A program made the position numbers and the translations under genes. A stretch of DNA of 64,000 bases, from positions 115,725-179,724 of the forward strand of contig CAJWVZ010000003.1 in assembly GCA_913048385.1 (NCBI GenBank), in the 5' to 3' direction. Positions within the stretch are counted from its first letter, which is position 1. Each line of letters opens with the position of its first letter. Positions 36,935 through 47,222 of the stretch are shown one piece after another. The notes below the pieces were generated by a model. It was not told the DNA's origin. It searched no databases and was given only the letters and a program-made list of their open reading frames with translations. Source of the DNA: an uncultured Gammaproteobacteria bacterium. GTDB lineage: Bacteria > Pseudomonadota > Gammaproteobacteria > Pseudomonadales > Pseudohongiellaceae.

Positions 36935-37942
36935 TTATTTGTTTCTTGCCACAGAGAATTTAGCGAGGAGCTTCAGGGTGTCAGTAAAGTCGGAAACGGG
37001 GAGTTCCTCAACGCATTCAAGAGCGAGCCTTGCTTCTCCCTCAGCCGCGTCTCGCGTATATTTCAGTGACCCACATGCCTTAATAATTGCAGTGATTCGA
37101 CTCAAGGTTTCTGGCGGGATCGACTCTGTTCGCATCAAACATTGACGAATAAGGTCTCGTTCTGTGTTGTCTGCGTGCTGTAAAGCATGAATAAGCGGTA
37201 AAGTAGGTTTGCCCTCAGCTAAATCATCTCCTAAATTTTTTCCTAGAACTTCGACATCACCATCATAATCTAGCGCGTCGTCAACCAGCTGAAATGCAAG
37301 GCCAATATGTTTTCCAAATCGTTTTAGCGAGTCTGCTGTTGCATTTGAGGCATCGGACAAAAGAGCTGCGCAATGTGCTGCGGCTTGAAACAAAATTGCA
37401 GTTTTATTATAGATTACCTCACGGTAGCTGCTTTCGTTCGTCTCGGGATTGTTTTTATTAATCAGTTGTAACACTTCGCCTTCCGCAATTCGGTTAGTAG
37501 TGTCCGCTAAAATATGCATAATTTTCATTTCTCCGATTTCGACGAGCAACTGAAATGCGCGGGAGTATATGAAATCGCCGACTAAGACGCTCGATGGGTT
37601 ATTCCACTCAACACTTACAGTGGGTCTGCCTCTCCTCAGAGCGGACATATCAACAACGTCATCGTGTAGTAGCGTCGCGGTATGAATAAATTCTATTACT
37701 GCGGCGAGGTTAATATGTCTTGAATCTGAAATGTTACAACTTCTTGCGGCGAGCAGGACTAGAATAGGTCGCAGGCGCTTTCCGCCCGCATCAACAATAT
37801 AATGACCAATATTCTCCACCAAAGGCACTCTAGAGTGGAGCTGGTCTATTATGAACTTGTCTACGGAGATCATGTCGGTTGTTACAGAATCGCGAATTTT
37901 TTTATACATATTGAAGATTTCTAACGAGCCTAGCTCGTCCAT
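36935..37942 (-). CDS. ispB: Octaprenyl diphosphate synthase
   Basis: IspB makes the long polyprenyl side chain of ubiquinone. The 335-residue protein shows GGKRLRPILVLLAA, the first aspartate-rich motif LLHDDVVDMSALRRGRPT and the second LVDDALDYDGD. It is divergent from rplU-rpmA, the classical gammaproteobacterial arrangement, with a 242-base gap that must hold both promoters. Confidence 0.95.
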   Translation of the reverse strand: MDELGSLEIFNMYKKIRDSVTTDMISVDKFIIDQLHSRVPLVENIGHYIVDAGGKRLRPILVLLAARSCNISDSRHINLAAVIEFIHTATLLHDDVVDMSALRRGRPTVSVEWNNPSSVLVGDFIYSRAFQLLVEIGEMKIMHILADTTNRIAEGEVLQLINKNNPETNESSYREVIYNKTAILFQAAAHCAALLSDASNATADSLKRFGKHIGLAFQLVDDALDYDGDVEVLGKNLGDDLAEGKPTLPLIHALQHADNTERDLIRQCLMRTESIPPETLSRITAIIKACGSLKYTRDAAEGEARLALECVEELPVSDFTDTLKLLAKFSVARNK

Positions 37943-38184
37943 ACGTGATGAAGTGAATCAATCGAGACTAGCCATGCTAGGGAGCGCGGGTCTCACTGTC
38001 AAGACACCTAAACAACCTTCAAACACAGTGAGGCCTTAAATTTGGCGATATTCGAGGTATTTTTGACGGTGCAGGCTCGTGTCTTTAGACTTGCTTGGCG
38101 AGTACGCTTGCCGTAATATATCGCACTTATATTTTTTGTCTTAAAAAGGGAGCATCCTTTTTCTTAGGCATGTGGAGATTAGAC

Positions 38185-38496
38185 ATGTACGCGGTGATTG
38201 TAAGTGGCGGTAAGCAGCATAGAGTGGTAGAGGGGGAGACCCTGAAATTAGAGAAACTAGAGCTGGGTGAGGGCGAAACTGTCACGTTTGACAAAATCCT
38301 TTTGGTCGGTGAGGGCGAGTCTGTAAAAGTTGGCTCTCCTTATGTAGAAGGAAGTGAAGTCACTGCAGAAATCGTATCCCAAGGACGGGCGAAGAAAATC
38401 GAAATTATAAAATTTAACCGACGTAAGCATTTTCGAAAGCAGCAAGGTCATCGACAGTGGTTTACTGAAGTGAAAATCACCGGAATCAAGGCTTAG
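38185..38496 (+). CDS. rplU: 50S ribosomal protein L21
   Basis: The 103-residue L21 starts at ATG 38185 ([14 protein letters not shown]), after GTGGAG; the frame extends upstream to a TTG but without conserved sequence. [23 protein letters not shown] carries the basic rRNA-binding tail. rpmA follows 21 bases later. Confidence 0.98.
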   Translation: MYAVIVSGGKQHRVVEGETLKLEKLELGEGETVTFDKILLVGEGESVKVGSPYVEGSEVTAEIVSQGRAKKIEIIKFNRRKHFRKQQGHRQWFTEVKITGIKA

Positions 38497-38517
38497 ATTG
38501 AGCTAAAAGAGGATATT

Positions 38518-38775
38518 ATGGCGCATAAAAAAGCAGGCGGTAGTACTAACAATGGCCGTGATTCGGTTTCAAAGCGCCTCGGTGTAAAGCTCTTCGGTGG
38601 TCAGGCAGCTACTGCTGGCAATATCATTGTTCGTCAACGAGGAACTCGATTTCACCCGGGTGAAAATGTAGGGTGTGGTAAAGATCATACCCTCTTTGCG
38701 ACTGCGGATGGGGTGGTAAAGTTTGCGGTTAAAGGACCGAAAAATAGAAAATATGTGAGTATCGAGACGGCCTAA
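38518..38775 (+). CDS. rpmA: 50S ribosomal protein L27
   Basis: The 85-residue L27 begins [16 protein letters not shown], the N-terminus that reaches the peptidyl-transferase centre, and contains [20 protein letters not shown] terminator follows directly. Confidence 0.98.
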   Translation: MAHKKAGGSTNNGRDSVSKRLGVKLFGGQAATAGNIIVRQRGTRFHPGENVGCGKDHTLFATADGVVKFAVKGPKNRKYVSIETA

Positions 38776-38795
38776 ATAATGTCTTTTGGAAGATT

Positions 38796-38825
38796 AAAAG
38801 CCCCGCCTTGAGTCGGGGCTTTTTT
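38796..38825 (+). terminator. Terminator after rpmA
   Basis: AAAAGCCCCG / CGGGGCTTTT, a ten-pair stem with an eight-base loop CCTTGAGT and a trailing T run. It separates rplU-rpmA from obgE. Confidence 0.9.
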
Positions 38826-38916
38826 GTTTCAGTATCAGCGGTTTTTGTAATATTTTGATAGGGTAACACTTCGTTGCTAAGAGCTTATATTCGCAGGGTC
38901 TTGGTGGACTTTCTGA

Positions 38917-40134
<1,218 letters not shown>

Positions 40135-40189
40135 TTCCTGAAAACCGATGAGCTGAAGTGGTATTGTCAATGAAGGGTAGGGTTTTATT

Positions 40190-41302
40190 ATGGTCAACGG
40201 TTGTAAGCAAAAGAAGTGGGTCGTCAAGATTGGCAGCTCGCTAGTGACTAATAATGGCCTAGGCTTAGATCTAGAATCGATGAGGATTTGGGTGCAACAG
40301 ATAATCCAGCTACGAGATCAGGGTTGCCAGGTAGTACTGGTTTCATCTGGAGCGGTCGCTGAAGGGGTTTCTCGGCTTGGCTTAAAGCAGCGCCCTACGC
40401 AGGTGCATATGCAGCAAGCGGCGGCAGCCATAGGTCAGATGGGCCTGGTGCATGCTTATGAAGTTAACTTTGCTGAGCAAGCTGTCGCAACTGCTCAGGT
40501 CTTATTGACCCATGATGATTTAGCCGACAGGACTCGATACTTAAATGCGCGAAGCACACTTTCATCTCTGTTGGATTTGGGTGTGGTTCCTGTTGTTAAT
40601 GAGAATGATACAGTCGCTACAGCAGAGCTTTGTTTGGGAGACAACGACACGTTATCGGCGCTTGTAGCGAATTTAATAAATGCAGACACAATGGTGATCT
40701 TGACAGATCAGGCGGGTCTCATGAGTGCGGACCCGGCGGTTGATAAAGGTGCAAGTTTAATTCAGTCGGGAGACGCAAATGACGATGGATTAATGTCGTT
40801 GGCTGGCGCTGGAGGGGCGCTTGGAAGAGGCGGGATGAAAACGAAGCTGGCCGCTGCAAAGCGTGCGGCGCGGTCTGGAACTGACACAGTTATAGCAAAT
40901 GGTCGTCAGCCAGAGGTGCTTACGAGGATATTTAAAGGGGAGTCGATTGGGACTAAATTGTCGGCAAATAGTGAGCCCGTCACCGCCAGGAAGCAATGGT
41001 TAGCCAATGGGATCATTGCTAAAGGCGAGATTGTTGTTGATGAGGGTGCTCAACGAGCCCTAATCGGTCAAGGAAAGAGCTTACTTGCAGTGGGTATCCA
41101 GACAGTCAGTGGGCATTTTGTTAGAGGTGATTTAGTGGTTTGCTCCAATGCCCAAGGGTTTGAAATCGCTCGGGGGTTGGTGAATTATAATTCATCTGAA
41201 GTTCATCAGCTGGTGGGTGCAACAAGTGACGAATACTTGTCTAAGCTTGGATACAAAGGAGATGACGAAATTATTCATCGCGATAATTTAGTGCTCGCTT
41301 AA
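40190..41302 (+). CDS. proB: Glutamate 5-kinase
   Basis: ProB phosphorylates glutamate, the first and feedback-controlled step of proline synthesis. The 370-residue protein has an amino-acid kinase domain: WVVKIGSSLVT, LVSSGAVAEG, NENDTVATAEL, GDNDTLSALVAN and GRGGMKTKLAAA. A C-terminal PUA domain lies at about 275-370 (GEIVVDEGAQRAL). The obgE-proB pairing is common in gammaproteobacteria. Confidence 0.97.
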   Translation: MVNGCKQKKWVVKIGSSLVTNNGLGLDLESMRIWVQQIIQLRDQGCQVVLVSSGAVAEGVSRLGLKQRPTQVHMQQAAAAIGQMGLVHAYEVNFAEQAVATAQVLLTHDDLADRTRYLNARSTLSSLLDLGVVPVVNENDTVATAELCLGDNDTLSALVANLINADTMVILTDQAGLMSADPAVDKGASLIQSGDANDDGLMSLAGAGGALGRGGMKTKLAAAKRAARSGTDTVIANGRQPEVLTRIFKGESIGTKLSANSEPVTARKQWLANGIIAKGEIVVDEGAQRALIGQGKSLLAVGIQTVSGHFVRGDLVVCSNAQGFEIARGLVNYNSSEVHQLVGATSDEYLSKLGYKGDDEIIHRDNLVLA

Positions 41303-41365
41303 CCGTTCGGGAAATGACGGAAACTAGGGAAGGCTGAAAAGTGCTTCCTTATTCTCGGTAGGGTT

Positions 41366-41632
41366 TTAGCTAGCTAATTTCTTGATCGCTGCATTCAATC
41401 GGCTTTTATGCCTAGAGGCTTTGTTTTTATGAATGATGCCCCTGTCGGCCATCCGATCAATCACTGGGACGGCTTCAGCATAAGCAGCGGTAGCTCCAGT
41501 CGCGTTGCCTGATTCAATGGCAGCAAGAACTTTCTTTATTTGTGTTCTAACCATTGAACGAAAAGATGCGTTATGACGTCGGCGGGCTTCACCTTGCCGG
41601 GCTCTTTTTTTTGCTTGTGCTGAATTCGCCAA
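41366..41632 (-). CDS. rpsT: 30S ribosomal protein S20
   Basis: The 88-residue S20 starts [21 protein letters not shown] and ends with [18 protein letters not shown], both typical. It is divergent from murJ, as in E. coli and Pseudomonas. The 274-base gap to murJ shows no other gene. Confidence 0.97.
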   Translation of the reverse strand: MANSAQAKKRARQGEARRRHNASFRSMVRTQIKKVLAAIESGNATGATAAYAEAVPVIDRMADRGIIHKNKASRHKSRLNAAIKKLAS

Positions 41633-41906
41633 TTTTCACTCCTGATATCGTGTTGTGTTTCCAAGTCTCACTGAGTTTGAGATTGCGAAAACCGAGAGCG
41701 CAGTACTATGCCGGCTAAGGGTATTGTTGTCAAGTTTGTTAGGGGTGCAAAGAGCCCTGAGGTTCCTGCTATATATCCGAATTTTCCTCTATAATAATAA
41801 TTGGCCAGTCAATTTGGATGTTCGTTGCAAAAGTGTATCTGTTATCCTTCTGTTACTTAAAATTCAGGTATGAGGGAAATGGTGAGCTGGGATAAAGCTG
41901 TTAAAA

Positions 41907-43481
41907 ATGTTTAGTAATTCGAAAGTTCCTCATGAGCCCTCTCCGTCAGAGACAAGCTTGCTGCGCGCAAGCGGTATTACAGGGTTTATGACTTTGGTTT
42001 CAAGAGTCTTAGGCCTTACCCGAGATGTAGTGATCGCTCGGTTTTTTGGTGCTAGTGACGGAGCGGATGTTTTTTTTCTAGCCAACAAGATCCCCAATTT
42101 TATGCGGCGTCTTTTTGCTGAGGGAGCTTTTAATCAAGCTTTTGTTCCAATTTTGTCGGAGTACCGCTCACAACGTGATTTTACTGCGGTAAAAAATCTA
42201 ATAGCTGCTACGGCAGCTAGCCTAGGTGGAACTCTTTTGCTTTTGAGCACAATTGTTATCGTAGGTGCTCCCTTTTTTGCGATAGTAATTGCCAATGGTT
42301 ATGTTGATGAGCCGGCTAAGTTTGATTTGTTTGTTAGTATGTTAAGAATAACATTTCCATATTTATTCCTAGTTTCTATGACATCTCTCTGTGGGGCTGT
42401 CCTGAATAGTTATGGAAAGTTTGCTGTCCCCGCTATCACACCTGCTTTGTTGAATTTGTCCCTTATTGGCGCTGCCATAATTCTGTCTCCTCTCTTGAGC
42501 ACGCCGGAGCTTGCTCTGGCATGGGGAGTATTGGTTGCGGGAGTCGCACAATTATTCTTTCAGTTGCCTTTTTTAGCACGAATTAGGCTGCTGGCCCTCC
42601 CCAAACGGGAGCCGACCAATGCGGGTCTAATTCGTATAAAAAAACTAATCATTCCTGCTTTGTTTGGTGTTTCAGTAAGTCAAATTAACCTTTTGTTCGA
42701 TACTTTAATTGCTTCTTTTTTAGTGAGTGGTAGCGTTTCTTGGTTGTATTTTTCAGATCGATTAATGGAGCTACCCTTGGGAATTTTTGGTGTCGCACTT
42801 GGTATAGCGGTTTTGCCGAGCCTCTCTCGACGACATGCAGAAAATTCCGTTGTGGAATTCGCAAAAACTCTCGACTGGGCTTTACGTTTAGTTTTATTAG
42901 TAGCAATCCCCGCGGCGTTAGCTTTGTATTTAATCTCAGAACCTTTGTTGGTGACACTTTTCGAGAACGGTCGGTTCAGTCAAAGTGATGTAGAAAATTC
43001 TGCCTCTAGTCTGAGAGCTTACGCGATCGGATTGATTGCGTTCATGGCGATAAAGGTTTTGGCACCTGGTTATTACGCTCGACAAGACACTATTACTCCG
43101 GTTCAAATTGGCGTTGGTGCGATGATTTTAAATATGATTCTGAATGGAGTTTTCTTCTATTTTGGAATGGCACACGTTGGATTGGCTCTTGCAACAAGCC
43201 TCGCTGCTATATTTAATGCAGTTTGTCTTTTACTTGTTCTTCTCAAAAAATCAGTTTTCTGTTGGCAACCGGGATGGCCTAAATTTATTCTAAGGCTTCT
43301 GCTTGCTAACATTGTGATGAGTCTTTTCCTCTTGTTCTATGTTGGGACCTTAGAGGAGTGGTTGCAAAAAACGATGAGTGCTCAAATTATTGATTTATCT
43401 TTTTTAGTCGTTGGTGGCATTGTTAGTTATATTTGTTGTTTATCAATGTTTGGCTTTAAGTGGCGCGAGATTTATCGCTAA
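41907..43481 (+). CDS. murJ: Lipid II flippase MurJ
   Basis: MurJ flips lipid II across the inner membrane for peptidoglycan synthesis. The 524-residue protein has about fourteen hydrophobic segments. Signatures are ITGFMTLVSRVLGLTRDVVIARFFG with the essential arginines, FFLANKIPNFMRRLFAEGAFNQAFVP, and SDRLMELPLGIFGVALGIAVLPSLSR. It faces away from rpsT. The usual followers ribF and ileS are absent; a short DUF2007 gene follows instead. Confidence 0.96.
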   Translation: MFSNSKVPHEPSPSETSLLRASGITGFMTLVSRVLGLTRDVVIARFFGASDGADVFFLANKIPNFMRRLFAEGAFNQAFVPILSEYRSQRDFTAVKNLIAATAASLGGTLLLLSTIVIVGAPFFAIVIANGYVDEPAKFDLFVSMLRITFPYLFLVSMTSLCGAVLNSYGKFAVPAITPALLNLSLIGAAIILSPLLSTPELALAWGVLVAGVAQLFFQLPFLARIRLLALPKREPTNAGLIRIKKLIIPALFGVSVSQINLLFDTLIASFLVSGSVSWLYFSDRLMELPLGIFGVALGIAVLPSLSRRHAENSVVEFAKTLDWALRLVLLVAIPAALALYLISEPLLVTLFENGRFSQSDVENSASSLRAYAIGLIAFMAIKVLAPGYYARQDTITPVQIGVGAMILNMILNGVFFYFGMAHVGLALATSLAAIFNAVCLLLVLLKKSVFCWQPGWPKFILRLLLANIVMSLFLLFYVGTLEEWLQKTMSAQIIDLSFLVVGGIVSYICCLSMFGFKWREIYR

Positions 43482-43499
43482 CAGAAAAAGTGAGGATTA

Positions 43500-43817
43500 G
43501 TGAAAACCGTAAGAGTATATCGAGCAGATACCATCGCTGCTGCATCTCACATGAAAAATGTTTTGGCGCAATATGAAATTTCTGCTGAAATTCGGAACGA
43601 TCGTTTGTTTTCGCTTGCGGGATCTATTCCGATTGGGGAGTCTCTTGTTGAACTTTGGGTCAAGGCTCTTGATTTTCGTCGGGCCAATGAATTAGTAAAG
43701 GCTACGCTCGACCCAATTTCCAAGGGGAAAATAAGTATATGGGTATGTGACAAGTGCAACGAGGAGATTGAGGAGCATTTTGCGGCATGTTGGTCCTGCG
43801 GTGCAATTTCAAATTGA
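43500..43817 (+). CDS. DUF2007 protein with zinc ribbon
   Basis: GTG 43500, after GAGGA, starts a 105-residue protein. Residues 1 to about 75 (MKTVRVYRADTIAAASHMKNVLAQYEISAEIRND) fit the DUF2007 'putative signal transducing' fold. The C-terminus has a four-cysteine zinc ribbon, WVCDKCNEEIEEHFAACWSCG. It starts 18 bases after murJ and is probably co-transcribed. The role is unknown. Confidence 0.85.
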   Translation: MKTVRVYRADTIAAASHMKNVLAQYEISAEIRNDRLFSLAGSIPIGESLVELWVKALDFRRANELVKATLDPISKGKISIWVCDKCNEEIEEHFAACWSCGAISN

Positions 43818-43834
43818 GTAATGCGTACTCAATT
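43812..43834. terminator. Hairpin between convergent DUF2007 and efpL genes
   Basis: A perfect nine-pair stem AATTGAGTA / TACTCAATT with loop ATGCG overlaps the DUF2007 stop codon and ends just before the efpL stop. It could serve both strands; T runs are short, so termination is moderately supported. Confidence 0.45.
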
Positions 43835-43835
43835 A

Positions 43836-44402
43836 TTATGCCCTTGACATGAATTTCCCTGTCGACGTGTTGACCTTGACAGATTCTCCGGTGCTGAGGT
43901 ACTCAGGCACCTGAATTTCAAGGCCAGTTGATAGAGTCGCGGTCTTTGTTCGGTTAGTGGCTGATGAGCCTGTTACGGCAGGCGGCGTGTCATCGATGAC
44001 GAGAGTTACTGATTGAGGAAGTTCAATACCTATTAAAATTCCGTCGAGCAATAGTGCTATTATTTCTTCCTGTTGTTCGGTAAGGAATTGGGTTTGCCAT
44101 TCTAGTTCCTCCGAATGCAAACTGTATTGGCTAAAATCTGTGAGGTTCATAAAAATATAATTATCGCCGTCCATATATGAATACTGAACTTCCGCTCGTT
44201 GGCAGTCTGCCTCGTGAAAATAGTCATCACCTTTCAGGGAAAGGTCAATTTTTTGTTGCGTCAAAAGGCAATTGAGTCGTATTTTGTAGAGCGTTGCAGC
44301 TCCTCTCGATGAGGGGCTCTTGCTCTCACTCCGACGCACGATGTGCGGTTTGCCATCTACTTGAACGATCATACCCTTCTTCAAGTCATTAGCTTTTGGC
44401 AT
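43836..44402 (-). CDS. efpL: Elongation factor P-like protein EfpL (YeiP)
   Basis: EfpL is an EF-P paralogue that relieves ribosome stalling at proline-rich and other motifs. The 188-residue protein has the three EF-P domains: KKGMIVQVDGKPHIV with the tip loop SPSSR33GAATLYK, the OB domain, and the C-terminal TKTATLSTGLEIQVPEYLSTGESV. The tip carries arginine (R33), as in E. coli YeiP, not the modified lysine or the EF-P GTA-K/R context. It is divergent from the DAHP synthase gene, sharing a region with tandem repeats. Confidence 0.93.
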   Translation of the reverse strand: MPKANDLKKGMIVQVDGKPHIVRRSESKSPSSRGAATLYKIRLNCLLTQQKIDLSLKGDDYFHEADCQRAEVQYSYMDGDNYIFMNLTDFSQYSLHSEELEWQTQFLTEQQEEIIALLLDGILIGIELPQSVTLVIDDTPPAVTGSSATNRTKTATLSTGLEIQVPEYLSTGESVKVNTSTGKFMSRA

Positions 44403-44477
44403 TCTGTTTACCCCTTAATTGGGAAATTCTTAGTCGTGTCCACGACGTCTGGCCTTCTCTGATTTATTTGCTTAACG

Positions 44478-44551
44478 CTTTGAGTTGTCGCTAAAGATGA
44501 ATCATAATGACACCACGACTCTTTGAGTCTTCGCTGAAGATGAATCATAAT
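44478..44551. repeat. Two 31-bp direct repeats before the DAHP synthase gene
   Basis: Copies at 44478-44508 and 44521-44551 (CTTTGAGT..TCGCT.AAGATG AATCATAAT pattern) differ at three positions and are 43 bp apart start to start, about four helical turns. Each includes the palindrome ATGA-A-TCAT. They lie between divergent efpL and the DAHP synthase gene (start 44583), so they are a candidate double operator. Confidence 0.75.
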
Positions 44552-44582
44552 CCACTAAATCAGATGATAAATTAGGTCCGAC

Positions 44583-45656
44583 ATGATTGAAAGAATAAAA
44601 GAAATTGATGATTTGCATATAATCCGCCAAGAAGAGCTTCCAACCCCGGAAGCCTTGAAAAATGAATTTCAATTACAGGGTGCCGGTTTAGAAACTGTGC
44701 TTAGTGGACATCGGCACGTAAAGGCGGTGCTGAATAGAAGCGACCCTCGTTTGGTTGTGGTGGTTGGGCCGTGCTCGATTCACAGCCCGGAAGAAGCAGT
44801 AGAGTACGCTAAGAAACTGAAGACGCTTTCGGACGAACTGTCAAACGAACTGTTGATCTTGATGAGGGTATACTTTGAAAAGCCTAGAACCTCTGTTGGA
44901 TGGGAGGGATTAATTTACGATCCTCACCTTGACGGCAGTCATCGAATTGACCATGGGCTTCGAATCGGACGTCAACTTATGATTGACATAGCGGAGATCG
45001 GATTGCCAATTGCAATTGAAGCATTGGATCTGATAACGCCGCAATATTTGCAAGATCTGGTGACTTGGACTGCAGTTGGCGCACGGACGACCGAGTCACC
45101 AACTCATCGAAAGCTGTCAAGTGGGATTTCTTCCGCTGTCGGATTTAAAAATAATATAGACGGTGCTGTGATGGTTGCGGTGAATGCGATTCGGTCGGCA
45201 AGTTCGGCCAATAGTTTTATAAGTGTTACTGACGAGGGGAAGGTTGCTGTCTTTCGTACTGAGGGTAATCCGCATTGTCATGTTATCTTGCGTGGAGGGA
45301 AGTCACCAAATTATGATAAAGACAGCGTGTCAAAATGCGAAGGGGAACTCGAAAAAGCTGGTTTACCAAGTAATATTATGATCGACTGTAGTCATGGGAA
45401 TTCTAATAAAAACCACGAAAATCAGGGGTTAGTTTTAGAAAAGATAGCCGAACAAATCGAAGAAGGAAACCAATCGATTATCGGAGTCATGATTGAAAGT
45501 AATTTAAAAGAGGGAAATCAGCCGATACCAGATGATCTATCTGATCTATCTTACGGAGTCTCCGTTACCGACGCTTGTATTTCATGGGAATCAACTGAAG
45601 AGCTTCTACGTGGCTTTGCTACCCGGGTAAGCGCGTCCTTAAAAAATCGCATTTAA
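44583..45656 (+). CDS. 3-deoxy-7-phosphoheptulonate (DAHP) synthase, class I
   Basis: This 357-residue enzyme condenses phosphoenolpyruvate and erythrose 4-phosphate, the entry to aromatic amino acids. It is of the AroF/AroG/AroH type: VVVVGPCSIHSPEEA, MRVYFEKPRTSVGWEGLIYDP, GARTTESPTHRKLSSG, HVILRGG and IMIDCSHGNSNKN supply substrate and metal residues. Which aromatic amino acid inhibits it cannot be told, so no isozyme symbol is given. The tandem repeats upstream suggest transcriptional control. Confidence 0.95.
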   Translation: MIERIKEIDDLHIIRQEELPTPEALKNEFQLQGAGLETVLSGHRHVKAVLNRSDPRLVVVVGPCSIHSPEEAVEYAKKLKTLSDELSNELLILMRVYFEKPRTSVGWEGLIYDPHLDGSHRIDHGLRIGRQLMIDIAEIGLPIAIEALDLITPQYLQDLVTWTAVGARTTESPTHRKLSSGISSAVGFKNNIDGAVMVAVNAIRSASSANSFISVTDEGKVAVFRTEGNPHCHVILRGGKSPNYDKDSVSKCEGELEKAGLPSNIMIDCSHGNSNKNHENQGLVLEKIAEQIEEGNQSIIGVMIESNLKEGNQPIPDDLSDLSYGVSVTDACISWESTEELLRGFATRVSASLKNRI

Positions 45657-45778
45657 GTCAATATGGACTGATGCATTTCAGGTACTTAGTTAAAAGTTCG
45701 ATAAAAAACTTTGGTAAAATAAATTCCTGCCGTTAACTTCCCTACTGGGGAGATCTAGTTAGAAACGGAGGAATCGTA

Positions 45779-45937
45779 ATGGATAGTACAGGATTATTAG
45801 TAATAGCAAGTCTCTTTTTTTTCGGGTTTGTTTCTTGGAATTTAGGCGGAGTTTTTGGAAAGCTCGGTCAGATGCGTTGGACGCTAACGGCTGTCGAGAA
45901 AAAACTTGAGGAAATCACTGGAAATAAGCAGTCATAA
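45779..45937 (+). CDS. 52-residue single-pass membrane microprotein
   Basis: ATG 45779, six bases after a strong CGGAGGA site, opens a 52-codon frame. It starts MDSTGLLVIASLFFFGFVSWN, one membrane segment, and continues with a basic and then charged helix (MRWTLTAVEKKLEEITGN). The ribosome site, ordered composition and 122-base gap from the DAHP synthase gene argue that it is real. It resembles no family I can name; small membrane proteins of this shape often bind and tune larger membrane complexes. Confidence 0.6.
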   Translation: MDSTGLLVIASLFFFGFVSWNLGGVFGKLGQMRWTLTAVEKKLEEITGNKQS

Positions 45938-45995
45938 CATAGTCTTGCTTTATTGTTTGATTCAAAACAACTGATAACTGCCTATTGCGGTGTAA

Positions 45996-47189
45996 TTAAG
46001 CTATCACGGCGTTTAAGCTACTGACAAAATGCTCGATATTTGCGTTGCTTATTCCTGCAACGTTAATTCGACTTGAGTCGACTAAATAGACGCTGTGTTT
46101 TTTAACTAAAGTTTGGACTTGCGGAACATCTATTCCTAGAAAAGAAAACATCCCTTTTTCCTCTTGAATAAAGCTATAGTCTTCATTTATGTCGCTGGCG
46201 TTAATGTGTTCAACTAGCTTGATTCGAAGTCCATTAATCCTATTTCGCATTTCCATTAATTCAGCACTCCAATCGTTTCGAAGTTCTGGGGTGTTAAGTA
46301 TTAATTGAACCACCTCGGCACCGTGATCAGGCGGCATCGAATACATCGCTCTCGCACTTGCTGCGATAACGGATGTAGCAATCTCTGTTTTACCCGGATG
46401 ATCTGTAATTAAAGTCATGGCTCCTACTCGCTCTCTATATAAGCCAAAGTTTTTAGAACATGAGCTCACTACAATTAATTCAGGAAGTGTTTTCGCAAGA
46501 AGTCTTACTCCAAATACATCTTCTTCTAAGCCGTCTCCAAGCCCTTGGTAGGCTAAATCGATCAAAACAGTAAAGCCACAAGTCAATGCAGCTTCATTTA
46601 CTTCGTGCCATTGGCTCTGGGTGAGGTCAGCTCCACACGGGTTGTGACAACATCCGTGGAGAAGAACGACATCGCCCTCAGGGATTGTTCTCAAGCAGCT
46701 AATCATCTCTTCAAATTTGACGCTATGACTTGCGTGGTCATAGTAGGGATATGTAGCAAATTTAAGGCCAGCATTTTTCATGAGGGGGATGTGATTTGCC
46801 CATGTCGGGTCACTAACCCAAATTGTTGCATTGCTGTTGGCCTGCTTTATGAACTCGGCTGAAAGTCGAAGACCACCACAGCCCCCAGGTGCTTGAATCG
46901 TCGCCCTTCGTCGCCCTAGAGAATCATTAATTTCTTTTCCGAGCAATAGCTCTGCTATTGCAGAATTAAAGGAAGCTGAGCCGGTGGGCGCGACATAGCT
47001 CTTGCTTTTTTGAGAATCTAGAATAATGGCTTCGGCTCTTTTTACCGCAGACATCACTGGAGTTTCACCAGACTCATCTTTATAAATACCGATGCCAAGA
47101 TCCATTTTTTGGGTACTGGTGTCTTCTCGGTACAAGGCCAGCAGACCTAAAATCGGATCGGCTTTTATGGGCTCTAAGGAATTGAACAT
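45996..47189 (-). CDS. Aspartate/aromatic aminotransferase (class I)
   Basis: The 397-residue PLP enzyme is of the enterobacterial AspC/TyrB group: MFNSLEPIKADPILGLLALYRED, NPCGADLTQSQW, FTVLIDLAYQGLGDG, and the PLP lysine in VVSSCSKNFGLYRERVG. An arginine near the C-terminus (SSRINVAGI) binds the substrate carboxylate. It moves amino groups from aspartate, tyrosine or phenylalanine to 2-oxoglutarate; specificity cannot be settled. folD lies 33 bases upstream on the same strand. Confidence 0.94.
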   Translation of the reverse strand: MFNSLEPIKADPILGLLALYREDTSTQKMDLGIGIYKDESGETPVMSAVKRAEAIILDSQKSKSYVAPTGSASFNSAIAELLLGKEINDSLGRRRATIQAPGGCGGLRLSAEFIKQANSNATIWVSDPTWANHIPLMKNAGLKFATYPYYDHASHSVKFEEMISCLRTIPEGDVVLLHGCCHNPCGADLTQSQWHEVNEAALTCGFTVLIDLAYQGLGDGLEEDVFGVRLLAKTLPELIVVSSCSKNFGLYRERVGAMTLITDHPGKTEIATSVIAASARAMYSMPPDHGAEVVQLILNTPELRNDWSAELMEMRNRINGLRIKLVEHINASDINEDYSFIQEEKGMFSFLGIDVPQVQTLVKKHSVYLVDSSRINVAGISNANIEHFVSSLNAVIA

Positions 47190-47222
47190 AAATATTCTCG
47201 CTAGTTGGTCGTTTTATCAAAT

